From the NCBI GenBank assembly GCA_017936985.1, contig JAGBEM010000091.1, positions 1 through 16,191 of the forward strand: 16,191 bases of DNA, in the 5' to 3' direction. Positions within the stretch are counted from its first letter, which is position 1, and each line of letters opens with the position of its first letter. This stretch comes from Oscillospiraceae bacterium (GTDB lineage: Bacteria; Bacillota_A; Clostridia; Oscillospirales; Oscillospiraceae). Of the stretch, positions 1 through 6,830 are shown in pieces. The notes under the pieces are model-generated. The model saw only the letters and a list, made by a program, of their open reading frames with translations. It had not been told where the DNA came from and ran no database searches. Position numbers and translations under genes: made by a program.

Positions 1-86
1 GACAAAAGGCCGAAAAACCAGCCGTCAGAATCAACAGCGATCTGGTTGAGCTGCTGACAGCAAAGATTTTGGAAAGACTGAAATAA
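1..86 (+). CDS. C-terminal tail of an unidentified protein in a BMC operon (partial)
   Basis: An open frame enters from the left edge (codons in phase with position 3) and stops at TAA 84-86, giving about 27 residues. I cannot name the protein from so little sequence. The last 16 or so residues (SDLVELLTAKILERLK) have hydrophobic residues spaced every three to four positions and would form an amphipathic helix, with a flexible Lys/Ala/Pro-containing stretch before it. Such short helices at the termini of cargo enzymes are known as microcompartment encapsulation peptides. The shell gene starts 25 bp downstream, so co-transcription is likely. In Clostridial eut operons the gene before a eutM-eutT pair is often the aldehyde dehydrogenase, but that identity is a guess here. 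Confidence 0.6.
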   Translation, partial: QKAEKPAVRINSDLVELLTAKILERLK

Positions 87-111
87 CACAACTTGAAAGG
101 ATGTAATTGAT

Positions 112-414
112 ATGGACACAAATTCTCTGGGTATGATCGAAACCAAGGGCCTCATCGGTGCGATTGAAGCTGCCGATGCTATGGTCAAATCCGCAAATGT
201 GCAGCTGGTTGGCAAGGAACAGGTCGGCGGCGGTCTGGTCACCGTTATGGTTCGCGGCGACGTAGGTGCCGTTAAGGCCGCCACCGATGCCGGTGCCGCC
301 GCCGCGGAAAAGGTCGGTGAGCTGATCAGCGTGCATGTCATCGCCCGGCCCCATTCTGAGGTAGACGCGATTCTGCCTAAGGATCGCAAAAGCGGTCCTG
401 CACCTAAGGCCTGA
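112..414 (+). CDS. eutM: BMC-domain shell protein, EutM/PduA type
   Basis: This 100-residue protein is a canonical single BMC-domain protein, whose homologues form flat hexamers that tile the facets of bacterial microcompartments. The diagnostic opening LGMIETKGL is at residues 6-14, the pore-loop region with the GGG run is near residues 39-41, and the conserved RPHSEV followed by the ILP end of the fold is at about residues 79-90. A short charged tail ([11 protein letters not shown]) follows. The length matches EutM and PduA (about 95-100 residues). A GAAAGGA Shine-Dalgarno sequence at 95-101 supports ATG 112. The stop codon overlaps the next start by one base (TGATG), suggesting translational coupling with the adenosyltransferase. 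The EutT-type neighbour favours an ethanolamine compartment, although PduA-type use cannot be excluded from this protein alone. Confidence 0.93.
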   Translation: MDTNSLGMIETKGLIGAIEAADAMVKSANVQLVGKEQVGGGLVTVMVRGDVGAVKAATDAGAAAAEKVGELISVHVIARPHSEVDAILPKDRKSGPAPKA

Positions 415-1097
415 TGCTCTACACCGAGCAAAATGTCCGGGATAACATTCGCAACCGGGAGGGTAAGCGGGTCTTCTTTCTGGGGAAGGGTGATCAGCTG
501 ACCTCCGGTGCCCGGGATCTTCTGCGCCGCGAGCGGATCGAGATCCGCCCGGCAGAAGAGGCGAAAATATCTGTGTACAAGCTGCTTGACGGCAGCACCC
601 TTACAGAAAAGCCGGAACACATGACCCACCTGCACGGTGACATCTTAGTTCCCAAGACCCATCCGCGGATCGTGTTTCGGGGCGCTGTGGATGCTTTGGA
701 AGCGGAGCTTCTGCTTTGTCAGTGGAAATGCGAAAAATTCCGCAATGAATTGGGGCAGATCCTGGCACTGGCCCGCACGCTGATCCGCTGTGATGTGCTG
801 AACGAGCCCGTTCCCCAAGGAAAGCTCTGCGGTCTGACGCAGCAGGAGCAAAGAGAGCACTCTCACCGCCCCCAGGATTTTTACGGACACCCCCATTTTA
901 TGCCGGAATATGCCGACGGTGAAGCATTGCTTTTCATAAACCGCGCCCGGTGCGCCGTCCGGCATACCGAACTCATCGCTGCGCGCGCTTTTTCTGACCG
1001 GGAGGGTCTTCCCACCCGTCCGGACATTCTGCGCGCCTTAAATCGCATGAGCAGTATGCTCTATATTCTCATGATCCGCCTAAAGGCGGATCGGTAA
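414..1097 (+). CDS. eutT: EutT-type ATP:corrinoid adenosyltransferase
   Basis: This 227-residue protein resembles EutT, which transfers the 5'-deoxyadenosyl group of ATP to reduced cobalamin and so supplies adenosylcobalamin to ethanolamine ammonia-lyase. Family matches are the N-terminal LTSGARDLL (29-37), the MTHL...DPR-like segment MTHL...HPRIVFRGAVD (70-93), and the C-terminal RPDILRALNRMSS (202-214) that is nearly invariant in EutT/PduO-like adenosyltransferases. The cysteine-rich metal-binding segment (a CC-x2-C cluster) found between the N-terminal part and the THL motif of enterobacterial EutT is absent here. From memory, Listeria EutT also lacks it, so the enzyme may be of the metal-independent type. 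Its start overlaps the shell-gene stop by one base. It is the last gene of the operon before the composite repeat. The protein is about 40 residues shorter than E. coli EutT, mostly through this missing region and a shorter C-terminus. Confidence 0.87.
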   Translation: MLYTEQNVRDNIRNREGKRVFFLGKGDQLTSGARDLLRRERIEIRPAEEAKISVYKLLDGSTLTEKPEHMTHLHGDILVPKTHPRIVFRGAVDALEAELLLCQWKCEKFRNELGQILALARTLIRCDVLNEPVPQGKLCGLTQQEQREHSHRPQDFYGHPHFMPEYADGEALLFINRARCAVRHTELIAARAFSDREGLPTRPDILRALNRMSSMLYILMIRLKADR

Positions 1098-1124
1098 ATT
1101 GGGATTTCTCACATTAAAGATGAA

Positions 1125-1337
1125 TTACTTTCTTGTCACCGAACAAGAAAGTAACCAAAGAAGTCGGCTTAAGAGGCACTAGAGTCGCGCTCCCGCGCGC
1201 CAAGTGCGTCCTCTTAAGAATCTCCCGCGGCGCACTGACGACAATTGCCAAAACAATGGCGATGCGCCACGGGAGCGGTACGCCCGCTCCTATGTTGGTT
1301 TCTTTTCGTCCTTTTCTTGCCGAAATAAGAAAAGGAC
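1125..1337. repeat. Composite palindromic element of five consecutive hairpins
   Basis: Between eutT and recJ lies a non-coding block built almost entirely of inverted repeats. (i) 1125-1136/1143-1154 is a perfect 12-bp stem, TTACTTTCTTGT with its complement, around a 6-nt loop. (ii) CTTAAGAGG 1168-1176 pairs with CCTCTTAAG 1210-1218. (iii) A 13-bp stem with one mismatch joins 1222-1234 to 1263-1275. (iv) GGAGCGG 1272-1278 pairs with CCGCTCC 1284-1290. (v) GTCCTTTTCTT 1308-1318 pairs perfectly with 1327-1337. The first and last hairpins resemble each other in inverted orientation, each continuing inward into an A/G-rich AAAGAA-type segment, so the whole looks like one unit with inverted ends. 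Short open frames in it look accidental. It resembles intergenic repeats or non-autonomous elements, but copy number cannot be seen from this window. Confidence 0.72.
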
Positions 1338-1411
1338 ATAGCTAGGTTCTGATGCTCCCCAAACTGAAATTTGTTTTTTCTTCCGAGACACACAAAAATC
1401 CAATCTTCCTA

Positions 1412-1459
1412 TTGTATATCCGGCATATTTTTGCTATAATATTCAGAAAAAGATATAAT
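1412..1459 (+). promoter_or_regulatory. Two overlapping sigma-A-type promoters for recJ
   Basis: TTGTAT (1412-1417) and TATAAT (1435-1440) are separated by exactly 17 bp. A second pair, TTGCTA (1431-1436) and TATAAT (1454-1459), also has a 17-bp spacer, 19 bp further on. Both would read into recJ. The first would start transcription near 1447. The second would start near 1466, downstream of the ATG at 1462, and would only be compatible with the TTG at 1474 or a later start. The AT-rich stretch from 1361 to 1460 contrasts with the GC-rich genes on either side. Confidence 0.7.
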
Positions 1460-1461
1460 GG

Positions 1462-3519
1462 ATGTGTATTGCTTTGAAGTATGGAGTTTGGAATATTCAA
1501 CAACCGGAGATGACTGCGGTCAATGCTCTGGTATCTGCCGGCTATGCCCCATTGACAGCTATGATCCTGTCTGCCCGGGGTATGAAAAATGCCGCAGACG
1601 CCCACGCCTATCTGGATTGCAACGCTTTTCTGCCGGATCCGTTCCTGATGAAAGATATGGACCGGGCTGCCGGACGGGTGGGTCTTGCCATGACCCAGGG
1701 CGAAAAGATCGCCGTATTCGGTGACTATGATGTGGACGGAATTACCGCCACCTGTCTGCTGACGGATTTTCTGCGCCGCCATGGTGCCGATTGCGTCAGC
1801 TACATACCCGGCCGTCTGGAAGAAGGCTACGGTTTAAACCCCATTGCCATCCATCAGCTGCACAGCGAAGGTGTCAAACTGATCATCACCGTGGACTGCG
1901 GTATCACCGCCATAGAAGAAGCCCGGCTTTGCGCCAAGCTTGGCATTGATCTGGTGATCACCGATCACCACGAATGCAAAGAACTGCTTCCTCTGGCTGC
2001 CGCTGTGGTAGACCCCCACCGTCCCGATGATCATTATCCCCACAAGACTCTTTCCGGTGTGGGTGTTGCTTTTAAGCTGGCTGCGGCTCTGTGCGGCTCT
2101 CAGGAGGAAGTTCTGCGCAATTATGCAGACATGGTCTGCCTGGGCACAGTTGCGGATGTGATGCCGCTCCATGGCGAAAACCGAACCTTTGTTGCCCGGG
2201 GTCTGGAACTGCTGAAAAACACCCGTCGGCCAGGCATTGCCGCGCTGATGAAAGAAAGTGGCTGTGCACCGGAAACCGTTACCGCCTCTGCCATCGGATT
2301 TATGCTGGCACCCCGGATCAACGCCGCCGGACGGATGGGGCAGATCCAGCTGGCCATCGACCTGTTTTTGACCGACGATCCCATCCAGGCCCAGCAGCTT
2401 GCCAAAGCCCTGTGTGAGCTGAACCGGGAGCGTCAGCAGGTGGAATCTCAGATCTACAGCGAAGCCATTTCCATGCTCCCTGACGGGAAGGCGCCGGAAG
2501 CCATTGTCCTAGCTGACGAAAGTTGGCACCAGGGTGTGGTTGGTATCGTCGCCAGCCGCATTTCCGAAGAATACTGCTGCCCCACTTTCCTGATCTGCCT
2601 GGACGGCGATCACGGCAAGGCCAGCTCCCGCAGCTATGGCGGCTTTAATCTGTTTACTTCCCTGTCGAGCCTGTCTCACCTGCTGGAAAGCTACGGCGGT
2701 CATGAGCTTGCCGCCGGCTTTACCATTTCCCGGCCCCAGATCGGTGCCTTCCGGCAGGAGATCTGTCAGCTGGCACAGCACTATTACGAGGGCACCGGTC
2801 CCCGGACTGTGCTGGATGTGGACTGCTGCATCACTCCGGAACTTCTGACCCTGCGGGGCATTGATTCCCTTTCCAGTCTGGAGCCCACCGGCAACGGCTG
2901 CCCCAAGCCGGTGCTGATGATGCAAAATATGATCATTGAGCGCATCAGCCTTGTAGGCAACGGCCGGCATATGCGCCTGCGGCTGCGGGCCGGTAACCAC
3001 AGCTTGGGCGCAATTTATTTCTCTGCCACTCCGGAGTCCGCTTCCATTGAGCCCGGGGATGTGGTGGATGTGGCTTTCACACCCCAGATCAATGAGTTCC
3101 GCGGTGAGCGGACTGCCCAGATGAACATTCTGGACATCCGGCCCAGCTGCAGCGCCGCTGCTGACCCGGAAACTGCCGGCTACGCCGGTTTGCGCGCCGG
3201 TACCGTTACCGCCGCAGAAGCCGCCGCGCTCTTGCCGGAGCGCAGCACCTTGTCCCTGGTCTGGCGTTACCTTGCCGGCTGTGGGCAAACCATCAAGGAA
3301 GAACCCTTGTGCCTGTGCCGCAAGATCGTCCGCTGGTCCGGCACAGCCTTAAGCTTAGGCCAGTTGCTGACCTGCCTGGATATTTTCCGGGATGTAGGTC
3401 TTCTGCAGACCCAGCGGCTGCGCAAATTTATGGTCATTGACCTGACTCCCGGCAACAAAAAAGCCGATCTAAGCACCAGCAAGACCATGCAAATCCTTCT
3501 TCAAGCGAAAGAGAGCTGA
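1462..3519 (+). CDS. recJ: Single-stranded-DNA-specific exonuclease RecJ
   Basis: RecJ is a 5'-to-3' single-strand exonuclease of the DHH family that works in recombination and repair. In the 685-residue reading from ATG 1462 the motifs appear in the right order: GDYDVDG (87-93), DCG (145-147), DHH (168-170), LGTVADVMPL (228-237) and RINAAGRM (285-292), followed by the DHHA1-type segments WHQGVVGIVASRI (355-367), GKASSRS (385-391) and GGHELAAGF (412-420). An OB-like domain and a roughly 150-residue C-terminal extension follow. The start is uncertain: a TTG at 1474 would give an N-terminus of MKYGVWNI, which looks more like RecJ relatives in Clostridia, while ATG 1462 has only a weak purine-rich stretch upstream. 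Its TGA lies 5 bp before the next start, so it probably forms an operon with rel. All metal-binding motifs are intact, so activity is expected. Confidence 0.95.
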   Translation: MCIALKYGVWNIQQPEMTAVNALVSAGYAPLTAMILSARGMKNAADAHAYLDCNAFLPDPFLMKDMDRAAGRVGLAMTQGEKIAVFGDYDVDGITATCLLTDFLRRHGADCVSYIPGRLEEGYGLNPIAIHQLHSEGVKLIITVDCGITAIEEARLCAKLGIDLVITDHHECKELLPLAAAVVDPHRPDDHYPHKTLSGVGVAFKLAAALCGSQEEVLRNYADMVCLGTVADVMPLHGENRTFVARGLELLKNTRRPGIAALMKESGCAPETVTASAIGFMLAPRINAAGRMGQIQLAIDLFLTDDPIQAQQLAKALCELNRERQQVESQIYSEAISMLPDGKAPEAIVLADESWHQGVVGIVASRISEEYCCPTFLICLDGDHGKASSRSYGGFNLFTSLSSLSHLLESYGGHELAAGFTISRPQIGAFRQEICQLAQHYYEGTGPRTVLDVDCCITPELLTLRGIDSLSSLEPTGNGCPKPVLMMQNMIIERISLVGNGRHMRLRLRAGNHSLGAIYFSATPESASIEPGDVVDVAFTPQINEFRGERTAQMNILDIRPSCSAAADPETAGYAGLRAGTVTAAEAAALLPERSTLSLVWRYLAGCGQTIKEEPLCLCRKIVRWSGTALSLGQLLTCLDIFRDVGLLQTQRLRKFMVIDLTPGNKKADLSTSKTMQILLQAKES

Positions 3520-3524
3520 TTACT

Positions 3525-5720
3525 TTGGAAACCTTTGAAGCCCATTATGACACCATGCGCCAGGCTGTTCTGGACTGCCTGCCGGCATCGGATATGGCAC
3601 TGGTGGACCGAGCTGTAGAATACGCCCAAAACAAGCACAAGGAGCAAAAGCGCAAGGACGGCTCCCCTTACATCATCCACCCTCTGGCTGTGGCGGAGAT
3701 CGTAGCAGAAATGGGTCTGGATCTGGATGCGGTTTTGGCCGCACTGCTCCATGACTGCATCGAAGATACCGACGCCTCCCATGAGGATATCGAAAAGCTC
3801 TTCGGCCAGACTGTCGCTGAGCTGGTGGAAGGCGTCACTAAGCTGACCCGTGCCAATTTCTCCAGCACCGAACAGGCACAGATGGAGAACCTGCGGAAAA
3901 TGTTCATGGCTATGTCCAAGGACATTCGTGTGGTGCTGATCAAGATCGCCGACCGTCTGCACAATATGCGCACCATGCAGTATCAGACCAGCGCCAAGCA
4001 GATCAGCAAATGCCGGGAAACTATGGACATTTACGCGCCCCTGGCACACCGACTTGGTATGCAGAAGATCAAGTGGGAGCTGGAGGATATTGCTCTGCGG
4101 TATCTGGATCCTGATGACTACAATAACATCATGGCCTATCTGAACGCCCACAAGGAGCAGGACGAGGCCTTCATGCACACCATCCAGAACACCATTTCCC
4201 AGCGGCTTGGTGCCGTTGGAATTTCCAACACCACCTATGGACGGATCAAGCACGTTTACTCCATTTACCGGAAGATGCAGTCCCAGGGCAAGACCATGGA
4301 CGAATTGTATGATGTGTACGCCTTCCGGGTCATCGTGGATACCATTCCCAATTGCTACAATGTCTTAGGTCATATCCACGACCTGTTCAATCTGGTTCCG
4401 GGCCGGTTCAAGGACTACATCTCCACACCCAAGCCCAATATGTACCAGAGCCTGCACACCACCGTCATCGGCACCCAGGGCATCCCCTTTGAGGTACAGA
4501 TCCGCACCTGGGATATGCACCAGACTGCCGAATACGGTATCGCCGCCCACTGGAAATACAAGCAGGGCACCGGCGACGGCAACGAAAAGGACTTTGAATG
4601 GGTGCGCCGCCTGCTGGAAAGCCAGCAGGAATCCGACCCGGAAGAATATGTCCAGTCCCTGAAGATCGATATGTTCGACGATGAGGTGTTTGTCTTTACC
4701 CCCAAGGGTCGGATCGTTTCCCTGCCTGCCGGTTCTACACCCATCGATTTTGCTTATGCCATCCACTCCGGTGTCGGCAACTCCATGATCGGTGCCAAGG
4801 TCAACAACCGGATCGCCAACATCGATATGCATCTGAAAAACGGCGATATTGTGGAAATTCTGACCTCCAAAGCTGCCAAGGGTCCCAGCCGCGACTGGCT
4901 GAACATCTGCAAGAGCAATCAGGCCAGAACAAAGATCAAGCAGTGGTTCAAAAAGGAAAAACGGGAAGAAAACGTCCTTCACGGAAGATCCTCCTTTGAG
5001 GCAGAAATGCGCCGGGTGGGTCTGCCACTCAGCATTACCATTGACCCCGAGGTAGGCACTCAGCTGCTGAAAAAGCTGTCCTTTGACGATTGGGAGGATA
5101 TGTATGCCGCCATCGGCTACGGCGGTCTGACTGCTGTTAAGGCTGTCGGCCGGATCCGGGACGACATTAACAAGGCTCTGAAAGTACAGGCCAACGACAA
5201 ACTGATCCAGCAGAACCCCCTGCGCACCTCTCCTGACAGTGAAGCGGTCAAGCAGAACCGCCACGCTGTCAACGGTGTCATTGTGGAGGATATTGACTCC
5301 TGCATGATCAAGTTCGCCAAGTGCTGTACACCCGTTCCGGGAGATGCCATCGTTGGCTTTATCACCAAGGGTTTTGGTGTTTCTGTTCACCGCTGTGACT
5401 GTCCCAACGCTGCCCATCGGGAAGATCCCATCCAGGCCGCCCGTTGGGTCCGTGTTCGCTGGGCGAATATGGAAGAGCAGCCCTTTGAGACCACTCTGGA
5501 GCTGGACTGCATCACCCGTGACGGTCTGCTTCTGGACGTTGCTACCACTATGACCACCGCCCGTGTCCGGGTCAAGGAGCTGTTCGGTAAGGATCTGCCT
5601 GGCGGTCGAAGCGTATTTACCGTCCGCTTTGAGGTCCGCAATGTGGCCGAGCTGGATGCGATCCGCAACAAGCTGCTGAACATCCGGGACATCGTCGGCT
5701 CCAGAAGAGGACAGAACTGA
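3525..5720 (+). CDS. rel: Bifunctional (p)ppGpp synthetase/hydrolase, Rel family
   Basis: This 731-residue protein is a full-length long RelA/SpoT homologue that makes and degrades the stringent-response alarmone. The HD hydrolase domain is at about 30-180 with the catalytic HD at 76-77 and ED at 80-81, and RLHNMRTM at 144-151. The synthetase domain is at about 235-350, with RFKD at 294-297. That basic RxKD form marks bifunctional enzymes, in contrast to the acidic version in synthetase-only RelA. Then come a TGS domain (about 386-446), the zinc-finger-like CC...HxC region (600-601, 622-624) and an ACT domain (about 655-727). The chosen start is TTG 3525, 5 bp after recJ; an ATG at 3555 is the fallback and would lose ten residues. 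Recognised clusters in Clostridia often carry an adenine phosphoribosyltransferase between recJ and rel; none is present here. Confidence 0.96.
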   Translation: METFEAHYDTMRQAVLDCLPASDMALVDRAVEYAQNKHKEQKRKDGSPYIIHPLAVAEIVAEMGLDLDAVLAALLHDCIEDTDASHEDIEKLFGQTVAELVEGVTKLTRANFSSTEQAQMENLRKMFMAMSKDIRVVLIKIADRLHNMRTMQYQTSAKQISKCRETMDIYAPLAHRLGMQKIKWELEDIALRYLDPDDYNNIMAYLNAHKEQDEAFMHTIQNTISQRLGAVGISNTTYGRIKHVYSIYRKMQSQGKTMDELYDVYAFRVIVDTIPNCYNVLGHIHDLFNLVPGRFKDYISTPKPNMYQSLHTTVIGTQGIPFEVQIRTWDMHQTAEYGIAAHWKYKQGTGDGNEKDFEWVRRLLESQQESDPEEYVQSLKIDMFDDEVFVFTPKGRIVSLPAGSTPIDFAYAIHSGVGNSMIGAKVNNRIANIDMHLKNGDIVEILTSKAAKGPSRDWLNICKSNQARTKIKQWFKKEKREENVLHGRSSFEAEMRRVGLPLSITIDPEVGTQLLKKLSFDDWEDMYAAIGYGGLTAVKAVGRIRDDINKALKVQANDKLIQQNPLRTSPDSEAVKQNRHAVNGVIVEDIDSCMIKFAKCCTPVPGDAIVGFITKGFGVSVHRCDCPNAAHREDPIQAARWVRVRWANMEEQPFETTLELDCITRDGLLLDVATTMTTARVRVKELFGKDLPGGRSVFTVRFEVRNVAELDAIRNKLLNIRDIVGSRRGQN

Positions 5721-5739
5721 TCACAAAGAGGTTTTCACA

Positions 5740-6207
5740 ATGCGTGCTGTATTAACAAGAGTTACTTCTGCCTCTGTCAGCATTGGCGGAGAAACTGTGG
5801 GTAAGATCGGCAAAGGTTTTCTCATTTTGCTGGGCGTAGGCCCCAACGACACCGAAAAGGAATGCCGCTACTTGGCAGAAAAATGCCTGGGCCTTCGCAT
5901 TTTCGAGGACGAGAACGGCAAGATGAATCTAGGCCTGGACGCCGTTGACGGTCAGGTGCTGGTCGTCAGCCAGTTCACCCTTTACGGTAACTGCCGTAAG
6001 GGCCGCCGTCCCAGTTTTACCGATGCCGCAAATCCCCAGCTGGGTAATGCCCTTTATGAAAAATTCCTTGCCATCTGTGCCGAGCTGGGGTATCCCCCGC
6101 AGCACGGTCAGTTTGGTGCCGATATGCAGGTGGCATCCGTCAATGATGGCCCGGTGACCCTGATCCTGGACACCGACCAGCTGATGGACGCGCCCAGAAG
6201 AGGATAA
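5740..6207 (+). CDS. dtd: D-aminoacyl-tRNA deacylase
   Basis: Dtd removes D-amino acids, and mischarged glycine, from tRNA, and acts in the cytoplasm as a dimer. The protein is 155 residues, close to the usual 145-150. Both signature motifs are intact: SQFTL at 77-81 and the Gly-cisPro motif NDGPVT at 135-140. The MRAVLTRVTSASV N-terminus is also typical. An AAAGAGG Shine-Dalgarno sequence at 5725-5731 sits 8 nt before ATG 5740. It lies 19 bp after rel and 4 bp before the MBL-fold gene. The rel-dtd order is widely conserved in Firmicutes and makes the assignment secure. Confidence 0.96.
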   Translation: MRAVLTRVTSASVSIGGETVGKIGKGFLILLGVGPNDTEKECRYLAEKCLGLRIFEDENGKMNLGLDAVDGQVLVVSQFTLYGNCRKGRRPSFTDAANPQLGNALYEKFLAICAELGYPPQHGQFGADMQVASVNDGPVTLILDTDQLMDAPRRG

Positions 6208-6211
6208 GTCT

Positions 6212-6826
6212 ATGCTTCAAATCCACACTTTGATATTGGGCGATTACCAGACAAACTGTTACCTGGTATGGGACGATGCCGGCACTTCTTGCGCTGTCAT
6301 TGATCCCGGCTATAACGCCCAAGCCGTGCTGCAAAAAGCGGATCAATTGGGTCTGACCATTGATGCCGTTTTGTTGACCCACGGTCACTTTGATCATGTA
6401 GGCGGCGTGGAGGAGATCGTCAAAGCCACCGGCTGCAAGCTATGGATGAGCCAGAGCGATTGGTCTCAAGTCAAAAATCCCGTCACCGCCTACCTCTACC
6501 CTATTGCAAACTGCGATTTTACAGAGGTTTGCTTCTGCGAGGACGGCGAATCCATCCACGCCGGTGGGTTGGACTTTACGGTCATGGCCACCCCCGGACA
6601 CACCTATGGTTCTGTATGCTTCCTGTGCGGCAATGCGCTGTTTTCCGGCGACACGCTGTTCGCCGGTTCCTGCGGACGGACAGACCTGCCCGGCGGCAGT
6701 TGGGCCACCATCACCGAATCATTGCACCGCCTTGCTGCCATCGATCAAGACTATACTGTCTACCCCGGCCACGGAGAAAGCACGAATCTGGCCAGCGAAA
6801 AGCGGTACAACTCTTATTTGAGGTAA
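6212..6826 (+). CDS. Metallo-beta-lactamase-fold hydrolase, glyoxalase II-like
   Basis: This 204-residue protein has the complete metal-binding set of the MBL fold: THGHFDH (H57, H59, D61, H62), PGHT with H130, SGD with D147, and PGHGE with H187. The compact length and the spacing of these motifs match the small glyoxalase II-like (YcbL/GloB-type) subfamily, which hydrolyses thioesters such as S-lactoylglutathione or related acyl thiols. The true substrate is not known, and glutathione itself is often absent from Clostridia. Gene order (dtd, this gene, hemZ) is a known Clostridial arrangement. The start ATG 6212 follows dtd by 4 bp, with AGAGG inside the dtd end acting as ribosome-binding site. 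The last sense codons contain the GAGG that probably serves hemZ. Confidence 0.9.
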   Translation: MLQIHTLILGDYQTNCYLVWDDAGTSCAVIDPGYNAQAVLQKADQLGLTIDAVLLTHGHFDHVGGVEEIVKATGCKLWMSQSDWSQVKNPVTAYLYPIANCDFTEVCFCEDGESIHAGGLDFTVMATPGHTYGSVCFLCGNALFSGDTLFAGSCGRTDLPGGSWATITESLHRLAAIDQDYTVYPGHGESTNLASEKRYNSYLR

Positions 6827-6830
6827 ATTC

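Noticed and set aside
1073..1092. GATCCGCC/GGCGGATC hairpin at the end of eutT as a terminator
   Set aside because: The stem is perfect but only 8 bp, overlaps the last codons and has no T-run after it. It might stall RNA polymerase or protect the 3' end, but is not a convincing intrinsic terminator.
1133..1345. A 70-codon open frame on the plus strand within the hairpin block
   Set aside because: It runs through several perfect inverted repeats, has no ribosome-binding site and no recognisable motif. The non-coding element explains the sequence better.
2509..3288. A 259-codon minus-strand frame opposite the recJ C-terminal half
   Set aside because: It is antisense to well-conserved recJ, with no Shine-Dalgarno sequence and no protein family features.
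4365..5417. A 350-codon open frame on the minus strand opposite rel
   Set aside because: It lies entirely antisense to a full-length, motif-complete Rel. Such shadows are common in codon-biased GC-rich genes, and the product shows only low-complexity Gly/Val-rich sequence without known motifs.
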